A stretch of DNA of 64,000 nucleotides from Zeus faber. Its lineage: Eukaryota; Chordata; Actinopteri; Zeiformes; Zeidae. Where the stretch lies: positions 992,001-1,056,000 of the forward strand of contig OY482855.1 of NCBI GenBank assembly GCA_960531495.1, given 5' to 3'. Under the pieces are notes generated by a model that did not search any database, was not told where the DNA came from, and was given only the letters and a program-made list of their open reading frames with translations. How positions within the stretch are numbered: position 1 is the stretch's first letter; every line of letters starts with the position of its first letter. This document shows, piece after piece, positions 63,801 to 64,000 of the stretch. The position numbers and the translations under genes were made by a program.

Positions 63801-64000
63801 AAAGAAAGATTGAAAGATTGAAAGATTGAAAGAAAGATTGAAAAAAGAATGATTGAAAGAAAGAAAGATTTAAAGAATGAAAGATTTAAAGAAAGATTGA
63901 AAGACTAAAAGTAAGAATGAAAAAAAAGAATGAAAGAAAGATTGAAAGATTGAAAGATTGAAAGAAAGAATGAAAGATTGAAAGAAAGAATGAAAGAACG
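60814..64000 (+). repeat. 7124-bp tandem unit, copy 2 (incomplete, runs off window)
   Basis: The first 3187 bp of a second copy. The final AGAACG at 63995-64000 falls exactly where the offset of 7124 predicts (56871-56876). The module C marker is at 61462. The array therefore continues beyond the window. Confidence 0.75.

Larger units (their letters stand above)
1..64000 (+). repeat. GAAA/GATT tetranucleotide-register satellite field (whole window)
   Basis: Apart from three 262-bp insertions, every line is made of four-base words beginning with G: GAAA most often, then GATT, GAAT, GACT and variants such as TATT or GCAA. They are arranged mainly as GAAA-GATT (8 bp) and GAAA-GAAA-GATT (12 bp). 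Cytosine is very rare and CpG occurs only in scattered variants such as GAACGATT. The 4-bp register is usually kept through length differences, which fits replication slippage or unequal exchange in 4-bp steps. A recurrent register break is GATTGAAAAAAGAAAG, where three extra A are present. The purine-rich strand is always +. I do not recognise a named satellite family. It differs from the GATA/GACA (Bkm) type because GATT, not GATA, is the recurring word. Confidence 0.95.

Noticed and set aside
1-64000. CRISPR array
   Set aside because: There are no regular 25-40 bp direct repeats with unique spacers; repeats and 'spacers' are the same four-base words, and the retroelement indicates an animal genome.
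1-64000. Bkm-type GATA/GACA sex-chromosome repeat or telomeric repeat
   Set aside because: GATA and GACA words are only sporadic, and no TTAGGG or CCCTAA runs are present.
1-64000. Long homopurine mirror repeat forming triplex (H-DNA)
   Set aside because: GATT words interrupt the purine runs every 8-20 bp, so uninterrupted homopurine tracts are short.
1-64000. tRNA, rRNA or other structured RNA genes
   Set aside because: The near absence of C and the strong strand bias preclude stems, and no cloverleaf or rRNA core motif was seen.

Overview
This window is essentially one continuous satellite-type repeat field with no cellular gene. The + strand is written almost entirely in four-base words that start with G (GAAA, GATT, and less often GAAT, GACT or TATT), usually grouped as 8-bp (GAAA GATT) or 12-bp (GAAA GAAA GATT) steps. 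Cytosine is nearly absent and many lines contain none. The purine-rich strand stays on + from base 1 to base 64000 and I found no inverted block. Because 12 bp equals four codons, the repeat reads as endless Lys-Glu-Arg-Leu/Met peptides on + and Ser-Phe-Asn-Leu / Gln-Ser-Phe-Phe peptides on -. The many long open frames come from base composition and are not annotated as genes.

The only ordinary, base-balanced sequence is a 262-bp element present three times (24463-24724, 45836-46097, 50653-50914), identical by eye. Read on the - strand it is the 5'-truncated 3' end of an L2-clade (UnaL2-like) non-LTR retrotransposon. It has the last 35 codons of the reverse-transcriptase ORF, a 3' UTR, the conserved stem-loop with a GGATA loop, and an ATGTAA-repeat tail. 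Such tails are widespread in teleost fishes, so the window most likely comes from a fish genome. The species and chromosome cannot be told.

Layout: (1) 1-789, a flank block related to 42.0-43.3 kb. (2) 790-24050, array A, five head-to-tail higher-order units of about 4.66 kb in two alternating types, each carrying a nested 722-bp tandem duplication and one 19-bp inverted repeat. (3) 24051-31548, an L2-bearing block followed by two copies of a 1996-bp unit. (4) 31111-39976, three copies of a 2.95-kb unit. (5) 39977-44439, a mosaic of modules from the other blocks. (6) 44440-54073, two copies of a 4817-bp unit, each with one L2 remnant. (7) 53690-64000, a 7124-bp unit and the first 3.2 kb of a second copy that runs off the window.

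The structure implies slippage in 4-bp steps at the lowest level, segmental tandem duplication of 0.5-7 kb above that, and one L2 insertion carried passively by the duplications. The near identity of many copies means either recent homogenisation or assembly duplication, and raw reads are needed to tell these apart. I see no promoter, RNA gene, CRISPR array, origin or intact transposon.
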